A stretch of 17,737 nucleotides of DNA from Cylindrobasidium torrendii FP15055 ss-10. Taxonomy: Eukaryota > Basidiomycota > Agaricomycetes > Agaricales > Physalacriaceae. The stretch is taken from contig KN880817.1 in assembly GCA_000934385.1 (NCBI GenBank), forward strand, positions 1 to 17,737, in the 5' to 3' direction. The notes beneath the pieces were generated by a model. That model saw only the letters and a program-made list of their open reading frames with translations. It was not told the origin of the DNA and ran no database searches. The translations under genes were made by a program, and so were the position numbers. Below, one piece after another: positions 1-8,845 of the stretch (its first letter is position 1; each line of letters opens with the position of its first letter).

Positions 1-10
1 AGTATTTAAC

Positions 11-1067
11 TCACGGGTTCAACTTGATTCCGCGAGTGAGGTCCAACGCGTGCTCGGGGCTCTCTGGCGGCATGAATTTCCAGATTGCGAGAACGGAATT
101 GGATGCAATTGGAATGGGGGTGGTGTTTGCATCGTTAGAAGTACTCGCTCCAGACGCGTTGGTTTCGATGAGAGGAGCGTCGATGCGCAGTTTCTTGGTG
201 TCGACCTCGTCGGAGCTGCTGAATGACGCCGAAGAGAGACGACGTTTGAGGGTCTTGAGTGGCATGGGGGCACGAGAAGCGCTGCGACGAATTGGTCTAA
301 TGAAAGACGATTCATTCATTATGTGCGAATAACGAAGAATAAAACTCACTTCGATGTGTTGACCTTTGGTTTCATCGCGGCTTTACCCTTTCCTTTTCTC
401 GAGACCTTGGCCTTGCGCGCGTTCTTCGCGGGTAGATACTCGTCGGCAGACGACTCGTCTTCGTAATCACCCTTGGAGATATTGCCGGGACGATATTCGT
501 CGTCCGATGTGGCGTTATCAGGCTCTTCCTCGCTATCCAGCTCAGTCGGGGGTGCAGTGATGTAGGGGGAGGCATCTGTGTCACTGTCCTCGCGCTCCTC
601 AGCCGCGTTATCCTGGAACAACTTCCTGGAGACCGGTTCATGATCTTCGTCCTCCGAATCTGAATGGTTTTCTTCAACCGGTTGAGCGCTGCCACCAGTG
701 GCAGTGGGTGGGACTGGGATGGTCTCTGTGGCCGGCGTTGGAACAGTCATGGGACGAACGAGCCTAAGAATTTCCCCCGGACGAATGTACGACTTTGTTG
801 GAGACTCGGGGGGCTGGGGGTATCGATGTCCGTGGAACTTGAGCAGCAAATTTCCGGGTGTGGCATTCACATTGCCGAGACTGGAGCGGCGTTCGATGAT
901 TGGCGAAATATCTGGAAAATATCAGCACAGACTGTCGACATGTAGCTCCTCGAAGGAGATGAAATAGACGGCGCACGAAGGATAGGGCTCGGAATTGGAG
1001 ACACAGGCGGGAAGCTATCGTTGATGGCTTGCTGGTACTCGGCAGAAGTGGGCTTGTAGTAAAGCAT
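11..1067 (-). CDS. Gene A, left copy: unrecognised acidic/basic protein, possibly nuclear
   Basis: I do not recognise a family. The inferred exons are 1067-977, 911-350 and 296 to about position 15. Intron 1 (976-912, GTGCGC donor, CTGAT branch, TTCCAG acceptor, phase 1) is supported by the same frame switch in the right-hand copy. Intron 2 (349-297) has a GTGAGT donor. The product is at least 312 residues. A proline-rich N-terminal part leads into a tract rich in Asp, Glu and Ser, then a Lys/Arg-rich stretch (residues about 195-215) and a second basic Ser-rich tract (KTLKRRL), both resembling nuclear localisation signals. The frame meets TGA at 13-11, but that TGA lies inside a GTGAGT, exactly as at intron 2, so the gene may well continue beyond the window. 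A chromatin or transcription role is only a guess from composition. Confidence 0.7.
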
Positions 1068-1661
1068 CGTATGAACTGATGATCACTCTTTCAAACGGCG
1101 GTCAGCCACCACAGAACCAACGGGACACAAAGACAACGCACCGAGCAGACTATATGGGTAGCGAGAACGGTGATAGGCTGGGGAATAGCGGATATGAATA
1201 TGTGCGTCTTTTGACTTGAGTGAAAGTAGCAGGGAAGGAAGACCTCGCCTTGCGCACTCTTGATCATACGGCCTTCGGGCCGTCAAGCGCTGCAGATGTC
1301 TGTCCACGTGACCGGCCGGATTAGGAACGATCGTTAAGCGAGACGGCCGCGGGCCCCGCGCTGGCCACTGAAAGATCAAAGCAGGCCATTAAATCGTTAA
1401 GTTTACCGTTTTAATCTAGAGTCAGAGCAACTGTTACCGGGAATTTCAAAGTCATCCCTTCGCCGTCAATGGACTCGTCGTGAGTGCAATTTTTTTGGAC
1501 CACTATCTGCGTAAAAAATGAATAAAATGATCTCGATAAATATCCCAGAGAAATATGCTCTACTAAACTTGAGGTGTATTTATTTCGGCTGAAAATCCGT
1601 GACTACGAAATCTTGGATAGATTGAATGCATAGCTATATCAGAAAAAACCACCGAAAACAA
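1068..1661. other. Intergenic region: gene A promoter and MYND 3' flank
   Basis: No gene is seen here. The half nearer gene A (about 1080-1360) is strongly conserved with the right arm (about 16850-17140), including a CACGTG motif and a run around AACGATCGTT. A shorter conserved patch near 1460-1485 (ACGAGTCCATTGACGGCG on the minus strand) also recurs at about 16708-16725. Several open frames cross this stretch on the minus strand, but they do not hold between the two copies, so I treat it as regulatory DNA. Confidence 0.6.
1305..1310. promoter_or_regulatory. CACGTG motif upstream of gene A, left copy
   Basis: This palindromic E-box-type hexamer lies about 238 bases upstream of the gene A start. 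It sits in a block conserved in the other arm, where the same hexamer is about 242 bases upstream of that copy's start. CACGTG is a known binding site class for bHLH factors; the factor here is unknown. Confidence 0.4.
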
Positions 1662-3663
1662 CTATCCCACAATCCACTTTCGCAACTCAGGATCGACCCA
1701 CCCCTCTACTACATTCCTCACGCTGATCACATCCACAATTGTGTATGGAACCATGATAACACACACGAAAACATCGCCGTCGCCCCACAGCCGCATCCGG
1801 ATTGCTTTCTCAAGAACTGCTTTCTCGTCAAAGTAGTCCCCGTACTGCGCCCTGCCATGGGCCTCGATCCTCGAAGCACTCTCCGCGTAGCTTTGATGGC
1901 TGAATTCGAAGCAATTAACGCTGATTTTGACGACTATAAATGTTTCGTGGGGTACGGAGTGTATGTTCTGCCTTATTTTGCTGCGTAAACCATGCAGGAG
2001 CGCGCAGCGGTCGATATAAGAGAGAGGTGAGCGGGGAGATTTTGCTAGTGCTCTCATCAGCATCGTCCTTCCTCTGCGACTAAGATCAAATCGCACCTGC
2101 GGACGCATTGGCGAGGGAGAAGCATTCTTGACGGTGTTTTTGGATCCAATGCTCTCGTTGACACTCTGCAGAACAATACGCGACCAGCAGACAGCCACTG
2201 CAATACTTGACTGTGTCTGGCGACAGGCTTGCGCGCGACTGCGAAATACACTGTGGACATGATATGACACGACACCTGGATAGTATGGCGGAGGGAAGGC
2301 TCACCTCAGGTCTACTGCATCGCCGAGAAATACTTTCCGTGGTAGCGTGGTGCTCATGATACCATTTTCGCATAGTCATGAAGTATGCAAGTGGTTCCTC
2401 GTGAATATCCAGCCCGTCCTTCATGAGCTCCTCTACCTCCGTGATTGAACGCTGCAGTACACGGTGGATACTTGGGAACCACAACCAACTCTCGATTCCT
2501 TCACTGAAATATTTGCTAGCACCCCGACGAGTGATCGATAACCATCTGTCGGCATCTTGTGCTCCTCGCAGTGCAATGCTCGTCTCGATGTGCGACCAAA
2601 GTAGCATCACAGTGAGCAAAGAGCCACAGTGCAGTGCCTCTCGAACAGGAGCGGGCCCGCAGATCATTTTTTTCAGGATACTGAGGAGACTCATCCCCAC
2701 GTGGATTCGCCCTGGGATACCTGAACGATCCACCCTCGAAGGAGCAAAATCAAGAGCCAGTCGACGCAGGAGCTTGCAGAGGAGACGAATGCCACCACGA
2801 GCTTCCAGAGCCATTCGAAACTCCCGAGACCTACAGAGTAGGTACATTAAATAAATAGGTACGGCGGACTCGGGGGTCCCATGAAGTCCGCAGTCCTTTA
2901 TGTGAAGGATCTTGATTTGCTGCTGGGCCATGGCACCGACACGAGAGGTCACTATTTCGAACGCAGCCGCTAAAAGAGAATCGGCTGGGCCGTGGGCGTT
3001 TATGCTGCCGTCTGTGGGATCTGGGACCCAAGAGCTCACGAGATTGGAGACGATACTGAACCAAATTCCCTTGCCACCTAACATAGCGCCGGCATGTGTC
3101 CAAAGGTCGAGTATGTTGCATAGATATTCTTTGCATCGCGCGTCTCGATAGATGAGAGCGCGACACTTCAAGTCCATGAGTATCCTGCGATTCGCGTGAC
3201 TCGAGCTTTCCCAAAGCTTGGAAGCGTCCGAGAAAAGCATATCGTTTATGTGCTGGATCATGAAGATTGTCCACGCCATGATAGATGGAACATTGTCAGC
3301 CAAGACGTCTGGGCCGCAATGTTCTTGGAATGAGTGGCCTATAGCGATGAGTTCGATAGCGGTATGCGCAGCCATGCAGACGTTGTTTAGGCTGAAGTGC
3401 TTGTCGTTCTCCAGGATGTAGCACTTATCCAACGAGACTTGTTGCATCCTGGATGGCGCCAGTGCATGTGTAATGAATGGCTGCACTGCGGTCCATGCAC
3501 TGAGAGACACGTCTGTCTCTAGAAGATGAGGTAAACGTTCAAGTGCCTCCGCTTTATCCGCCATAGCCTCTTCCTAGAATCACTCTGATGGTTAGCGCTA
3601 CATTTCCGGTGTGGTATTGCAGGTATTTACGACGGTGGAGTGCAAAAGTGCGGACGCCGGCAT
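1662..3663 (-). CDS. MYND zinc-finger protein, left copy
   Basis: Inferred exons are 3663-3631, 3573-2305, 2250-2097 and 2044-1662, giving 612 residues. A long, mostly helical-looking N-terminal region (about residues 15-425) is followed by a MYND finger at residues 430-477. Its ligand spacing is C-x4-C-x15-C-x2-C-x5-C-x3-C-x8-H-x3-C, with the family signature YCSAECQREHW. A conserved C-terminal block of about 125 residues follows. MYND fingers usually mediate protein-protein contact; the partner is unknown and no SET domain is seen. Splice sites are supported by the right-hand copy, where all three introns occupy the same positions and phases. The short first exon (11 codons) joins in frame in both copies; without it the protein would start at the ATG at 3564. 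The 54-nt second intron (2304-2251) is in frame and has no stop, so reading through it is possible. Confidence 0.85.
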
Positions 3664-3940
3664 GCTGGTAAGTTGGGAAGGACGTATGTGCCACGTGAAT
3701 ACCATCATGCCTCATCAATCCGCACCACTTGTCTGGCACGTCACATACTTATGTGCAGGTTATGCAGAATAATTCTGAGCTCGAGATATGCTCAGACATC
3801 TATTTGTGCAAGGAAATGTTTACGGTCTGCTCAAGAACAATAGGACGCACAGTAAAATCATTGGGTCGAAGGCCGGCCCTTCTACCTACAACGCATACTC
3901 ATTGATCTTGGGTAATAGGTAAGCTTTAAGTCGCGGCATG
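3664..3940. other. Intergenic region between the ubiquitin-like gene and the left MYND gene
   Basis: The genes are head-to-tail on the minus strand. The part up to about 3740 matches the right arm and is the MYND promoter. From about 3740 to 3940 I see only unique DNA, with no supportable gene. The inner boundary of the inverted duplication lies here. Confidence 0.5.
3692..3697. promoter_or_regulatory. CACGTG motif next to the MYND start, left copy
   Basis: This hexamer lies 29 bases upstream of the proposed first ATG (3663). It has an exact counterpart at the same distance in the right arm. It may lie in the promoter or the short 5' leader. Confidence 0.4.
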
Positions 3941-5076
3941 TTATCCTCTAAAGCTCTGGGCACCATCTCCTTCACATTCGTCGCCTCCCTTAGTATATTC
4001 AGCGTGCCATCTACTCGATTGCTTGCCCTTGTAGACAGTCTTGCTGTGCGCGAGTCTAGTTTGTTTCGGCGGACGCCCAAGGAGTCGTAACTGTACTGTC
4101 GAGCCGCTGACTATTCCATAGCGTTGGAGACTACACTCCGGTCGTAGCCGTTCGTCGCGGAACATCAAGCATTGTCTGGTCAAAGGGACGCCCTGGGTAT
4201 GCGCAATTGTAGCCATCAGATCAGAAATAAGAGTACGTTCACTGGGGACTTTGAATTTGAGGATGCCTCCGGTAGCGGTTTGCAGGTATATAGGAATACT
4301 TTTCAAAGACTGTGCGTTGGTTCGGGTGCTAGCCTTCCTCGCCGGCGGGCGTGAATGCATTGGAGACTCAAGTTTATCCTTTTGCACGACCAGGATGTTG
4401 GTAGCCCCAGACATTTGAGACGAACAGGGGATATTAACAAGTCCTTTCGTAGCGTCTGCCTCTTCGGCTAAGTTGCCGTCTATAAAAACTTGTGAGTAGC
4501 AGTCACAAACGATGTACTGACTCTGGAACGTACCAGGCGCGTATTGAAGTTCTTTATCTAAAAATAAGTGCAGCGTAAGGCTGGGCAGCGCCAAAGTACC
4601 AGTCATCTGAATCATGGACGGAAGAGCATCGCAGGTCTTCGCGCAGGATACGCTGAGCACTACCGCGCCTGTTTGCGGATAGAAATTTTTGGCGCTTATG
4701 CGGCGACTCATACCAACATTCATGCGTTCGAGGTCTGCTTCCACAAGCGCCTGATGAGGGAGGCGCCGGATTCCAGCCTCCAGAACCCAGTCAATGGACA
4801 TCAGACACAGTGGCCAAGATGTTTGAGACGGCGCAAACGTCTCGTTCTCGATGCAGGTTCGAGCTGCGAATGATGACTCGCTCATAGAGCATGCATAACC
4901 GTCTGCAGCAAGATTAGTCGAACGTCGATTGCCAAGGTCAGCTGAGGCGCACCTTCCACTTCGTACCACAAGAGTAGAGTACCGCCGCCGCCATGATGTT
5001 CGCTCACGACGTGATGCGCGATGTCTGCTTCGAGGAGAACGCCATCCAGTAGTTGGGGCTCGGCACGTCCCATCAT
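3941..5076 (-). CDS. Protein with a C-terminal ubiquitin-like domain
   Basis: Exons 5076-4953 and 4902-3941 are joined by a 50-nt phase-1 intron (GTGCGC donor, CTAAT branch, CTGCAG acceptor), giving 361 residues. Residues about 244-319 form a clear ubiquitin-fold domain: a PIYLQTATGG opening, a central QCLMFRDERLRPECSLQRYG segment and an LRLLGR end that resembles ubiquitin's LRLRGG tail without its terminal Gly-Gly. The tail continues, so it is probably a non-conjugated ubiquitin-like module rather than a processed modifier. The N-terminal 240 residues are not recognised. The start is uncertain: the frame stays open upstream of 5076 through a proline run encoded by a (GGT)n tract before reaching a stop, and an upstream exon is possible. 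The C-terminal end is also uncertain, because another frame (3886-4080) gives a more protein-like tail. Confidence 0.65.
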
Positions 5077-5295
5077 TCCTCGGGGTTTAGGTGGTGGTGG
5101 TGGTCGAAGAAGAATGTGATGCTCTCACAGCTAACGACTTGAATAGTGTCTCGCCCTTGCAGGCGAAAATCCGTGGGAACACCCCAAGTGTACAGTGCGA
5201 CGCAGGCCAACCTGCATACAATCATAGTGATAACCTCACAAGGTCGCGGAAAACATAAAACCCAATATATTCAAGCCCACGAATACCCAAAGATC
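5077..5295. other. Short intergenic region with a GGT repeat
   Basis: This is upstream of the ubiquitin-like gene and downstream of the MPDU1-like stop. It holds a short (GGT)n run at about 5090-5104. AT-rich TATATT and TTTTATG-type sequence on the minus strand near 5250-5270 may belong to a promoter. No gene is seen. Confidence 0.4.
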
Positions 5296-6178
5296 CTACT
5301 TTGTCAGTCGTATCCTCTTCCGGCTCGAGGACGGTAATGGTATCTTCTCGAGCTCCGTATCAAGCTTCCGCGCATCCACATCCCAGTACAGCCACAATTG
5401 GAATGACAGTATCCCATTCAGCACCAATGCGAGTATGAAGCTCGATAACACAAGGATGTCGCCCACTTCCTGTATTGTTGTGAACAGCCGCGCGAGGCAG
5501 CCGACCAATTGGGAAACAACTGCGAAGGCGGACAACTGGCCGGTGGAGTGCGCGCGGTAGTTCTGGCGGATTTGAGGCAGCTTGGAGAATATGGATATTG
5601 GTAAAGTCGCGAGTTGGAGGAAGGCAAGTGCGGGGAGTGGTATCACGTCGAGAAGGAATGAGGAGATGGCCATGGCGCCCACCGCGGTATATAGGCTTTT
5701 GCGTGGCCGGGAAGAGTAGTGCACTATGAGTGAGGTGATCCAGGCGTTTTGGAATGTGAGGAACAGATTCTCGCCGTAGGTGGAGAAAGGGAAGTTGTTG
5801 CGGAATGCGTAGAACAGATTTATGGCGTAGGCCAGAGTTTCGAAGGAAAATGCGGTTAATGAGAGCCCTCGAGCAGATCGGGCGCGGAGGACTGGCTAGA
5901 ATGAGCTATAGCTTGTGGCTGGGAACGAGCACGCACCAAGTAGGAGTTGAGGAAGCTTCATTACTACACCACCTAGGACAATGCCAATTCCAAGGCCTTT
6001 CGATATAGAGTATTTCAGACATTTAACGTCCGTCAGGGCCAGGTCTTCCACTAGTGAGCCGTAGCATTCCTGTGACATGAGGTGCTGCACAGAAACAAGC
6101 GCCAGGACGTACTTTGCCGATGATGTAGGTGCCCAAGTCCTTGATAAACCATGGTAGATTACGCGTAATAGCAGTCAT
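5296..6178 (-). CDS. MPDU1-like PQ-loop membrane protein
   Basis: Exons 6178-6113, 6069-5937 and 5891-5296 give 264 residues, close to the usual length of the family. The introns are 43 nt (GTACGT) and 45 nt (GTGCGT). Two PQ-loop repeats are visible: the first has SKGLGIGIVLGGVVMKLPQ with the PQ pair at residues 62-63; the second has KLPQIRQNYRAHSTGQLS with the pair at 172-173, followed by LARLFTTIQEVGD, a signature of this family. Several hydrophobic helices predict an ER membrane protein. By family knowledge, MPDU1 proteins are needed for use of dolichol-phosphate mannose and glucose in the ER lumen, supporting N-glycosylation and GPI anchors. The Lys/Arg-rich C-terminus ending RKRIRLTK is typical of a cytosolic tail. 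The start at 6178 gives the expected short N-terminus. Confidence 0.9.
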
Positions 6179-6487
6179 ATTTCAATCTGAGAGTTGGAAC
6201 GAATGTCGGACGCGAGCATGCGGGGGAGATGACGGAGAGAAGGGATACTGAGCCGACACGTGCTCCTACATTCCGATCGTGAAGACGCGTTTGATGCGCC
6301 GTTGATGCGCTTCGCACTCATTCCATCGCTCTAGTCTCCCAGGTCTGAGCGGCTCCACCGCGGTGGGTACAATTTATAAAATCCAAAATCACTTATCAGC
6401 ATGATATTTCCAGGCCCTGAAAGCGCCTCATTCAATACATAAGGGTATATATACACAATAATGCTTGTTCGCTTAGTCAATGCCTAT
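6179..6487. other. Intergenic region: MPDU1-like promoter and lipase 1 3' flank
   Basis: Both neighbours are on the minus strand. The half near 6180-6340 should contain the promoter of the MPDU1-like gene. The AT-rich half at 6370-6460, with TATATATACACAATAA on the plus strand, is probably the lipase 1 3' end. No coding region is seen. Confidence 0.45.
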
Positions 6488-7609
6488 TCATGTGCAGTAG
6501 ATAGTACCGATGTAAATTCCTTCATATGGACCAAGCTACGCTTGCGTGAGACAAAGAGCATAGAAAAGGGTTTCCAAACGTACATGGTCAACGATATTTC
6601 CGGCAAAGATGTTCGGTACAGTGGAAATCGTGCAATCCGCATCAGTCGCGTCGTCGTTGCCAGAGCATGCAACAGCATCCCCATCGTCAATGATGTGAAC
6701 CTCGCCTTCCGGATGAGCGAACCCAAGACCACGGCCAGGGACGATGGGAATGAGATCTGACGGCGGTGAGTGGGGTGCATGAGAATTGTGAATCCAAGAG
6801 GCATACCATGGCGGTTGGTCACCCTGATAAAATCAGAGACATGCGTGTCAATGAGCTCAGCGAAAGCAGAGTTCCCAACCCGTGGCATTCCAAATGTGCG
6901 CGCTTTGATGGTCGCAGTGGGTATTTGGAGCGCAAAGAAGAGCGCGTCGAGTGCTGCGAGCGCACCACCTAAAGAGTGTCCGGCCTAATTCTTGGATTCA
7001 GCATGGCAACAACAATACATCGGGGATGGGGCGCCTACGAGAACCAGATTGCTTGTGGAGTGCTCGGCGAACAGGCTTTTCACTTCGGCGAGAATGGTGT
7101 TGGCGGTAAGTGCATGCTGGTCACGGAACCCTCCATGAACGTAGACGTCGTCGGTGATTCCTGGGAAGAGAGCAGGATCCAGCTGATCCTGGAGAACGTC
7201 GATATCCGTGAGTACGGACTCGCTGGAATGTATCGTCAATCGCTGTCTCAGTATAGAGGTAGAGATGGACGCACAACTTCAGTGGATCCGTCCCCTCATG
7301 CGCGACAACCACAGCGTTCTGCGACGCCCAGTACCCAACGATGTACTGCTGAATCTCTGACCCGTCTCCGCCAACGAGTGTCGGCGTGAAATCAGACAGG
7401 GCCTTGCAGGCTTCACCGCAGCTCCAGTCGGTCAGGATATCCACCGAGCAGTATGCCGCGCGCGCAAACTGTGTGTAGGGCGCGAAACCAGCGAGCTCGT
7501 CCGCCGAAATCTGCACGGCCTCTCTCTTGACCTCTGCGACTGTGGGCACGACAGCAGCGACGGCGAGACCAGTTGACCAGAGGAGGAGGAGCGACCGTGA
7601 CGAAAACAT
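6488..7609 (-). CDS. Secreted class 3 lipase, copy 1
   Basis: Exons 7609-7275, 7222-7039, 6984-6807, 6756-6584 and 6535-6488 give 305 residues. All junctions keep frame and match the paralogue. An N-terminal hydrophobic signal peptide (about residues 1-21) is followed by a short acidic/basic stretch that may be a propeptide. The alpha/beta-hydrolase core shows GTDP (oxyanion region), GHSLGG with nucleophile Ser177, Asp233 in NRHDLIPIVPGRG and His290 in NIVDHLGPYEG, a complete Lipase_3-type triad. The reaction is expected to be hydrolysis of acylglycerol or related esters outside the cell; the exact substrate cannot be read. The four introns are 52, 54, 50 and 48 nt. Only the first and last are shared with copy 2. 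A TATAAAAG box lies 62 bases upstream of the ATG. The protein is about 70% identical to copy 2. Confidence 0.9.
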
Positions 7610-7670
7610 CCTGACTGCGACCGTGGTGGTAGAGCAAAGCGACCCACTTTGCCCCAACCATTCCCGTGGG

Positions 7671-7678
7671 CTTTTATA
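7671..7678 (-). promoter_or_regulatory. TATA box of lipase 1
   Basis: TATAAAAG reads on the minus strand 62 bases upstream of the lipase 1 start codon. Just downstream of it is AGCCCACGGGAA, which resembles AGCCCCACGGCGAA at the matching place in lipase 2. Confidence 0.6.
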
Positions 7679-7679
7679 G

Positions 7680-8845
7680 GATATAACTTCTCCCTTCCTT
7701 GTCGAAACCTTTCATAATAAGCGGAGATTGTCCCCGTGGGGTAAGGTGCCTCGGGAGAGGGGATGCACATGGATTAGGCTTTCTGTACATAGCTCATGTC
7801 GATAAATTGTCGATAAACACAAAGAAGGAGGGTCAGCTGCCCGGCGGGCCGGTGTCGTCCATGCGAGAGAAAAACTGTGCAGAGCAGGGTTACGATACCG
7901 AGAGCAGATGGGTGCCGACTTGACGACAGAATTGAAACCAGTGCGTTTCATCGATATCATCCCGCCGCCCCAATGCATTTTTGACCGAGCGCGCGTCCAG
8001 TAGTACTAGTGTCGGGATGGGGCAGATCCGTCCAGTCAACGACTGGGCGCCTCCAGGCGCCTCCGCCATCCGGACAAGTTACAACCGCGATCGAAGAAGA
8101 TTCTTGTTGGCGCCTCCATCCCGCGACAGACATCACGGAAGCGCCGTACCGCTCGAGTTCAGTGGTTTTTCGACCCATTGTTCCCAATCGATGGGCGTAG
8201 CCCCGAGCATTTTTCAAAAATCAATGGAAGTGTGTTGCAAGGTTCCTCGCCTCGATGGTGAGTACTTGAGTCCAAGAGGCATGCCAGGTTGATGAGTCAA
8301 GCACAATGATGCGATCGAATGTATACTCTCGACACGGTGCAGGGTAAATTTGGTAGGCACAGAGAGGCGGCCATACAGAGTGAGCACTGAGGAGACTCAC
8401 AATTAGATCAATTGAGCGGTGTGCCTACCATTGTGAATCACAAACAAGCACACGGCAGTACTTATCCATAACCTAACAAGTGTACAACACTGCACAAGTA
8501 ATCCAACCCAAGGCGAGACCTTCTGCAGTCCTGCACCTCTGCGACTCTATCTGAATACGGTATATAGCCAGCTTAGTATCACGCTCAACGTGCCTGCTGA
8601 AGCTAAGTTGCTGTTCCAGTCTTCCTTCGACTTATAGATAGTGAGTTGCTCTTAACACGGACCTCTGTGCGTATACACATGATGTCTTTTCACACTCTAG
8701 CATTCCCATGAGAGGTTCGCGACACGCATAGAAATCAAATGGAAACCTTGCATTTCACATTGTATGCCCGATACTATACACTACTCTACATACATTCTCC
8801 CCTGTCAGGTAGCAAACCCTTTAGTTTTGGCCAATGGCGTTGCAT
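7680..8845. other. Intergenic region between the two lipases
   Basis: About 1.1 kb without a gene I can support. It should contain the lipase 1 upstream region and the lipase 2 3' flank. Seen here: a 10-bp CCCCGTGGGG at 7732-7741 that includes a GTGGGG core matching the SYGGRG consensus of fungal Cre/Mig repressors, and three copies of GGCGCCTCC at 8046, 8056 and 8109. A few open frames of 60-100 codons exist on both strands, but none has a recognisable domain. Confidence 0.45.
8046..8117. repeat. Three GGCGCCTCC repeats upstream of lipase 1
   Basis: The 9-mer occurs at 8046-8054, 8056-8064 and 8109-8117, in the same orientation, about 440-510 bases upstream of the lipase 1 start. It could be a factor binding site cluster or chance in GC-rich DNA. 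Confidence 0.35.

Larger units (their letters stand above)
1..3740. repeat. Left arm of a large inverted duplication
   Basis: This segment carries gene A, its promoter and a MYND gene, all on the minus strand. The same order, relative spacing and intergenic sequence recur in inverted orientation at about 14430-17737. The match runs through exons, introns, the gene A promoter, the 3' flank of the MYND gene and the MYND promoter. It fades near 3740, just upstream of a CACGTG motif. Identity is highest at the outer edge and lowest in the MYND coding region. The outer end is not reached, so the repeat may continue past the window edge. Alignment was done by eye. Confidence 0.85.

Noticed and set aside
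1083..1379. Minus-strand open frame of 98 codons in the left gene A promoter
   Set aside because: The homologous right-arm sequence differs by insertions and deletions that break the frame, as expected for promoter DNA.
8262..8290. Possible remnant of a third lipase gene
   Set aside because: A short match to lipase 1 intron sequence (CCAAGAGGCAT) is present, but the neighbouring exon motifs are absent, so it is most likely chance.
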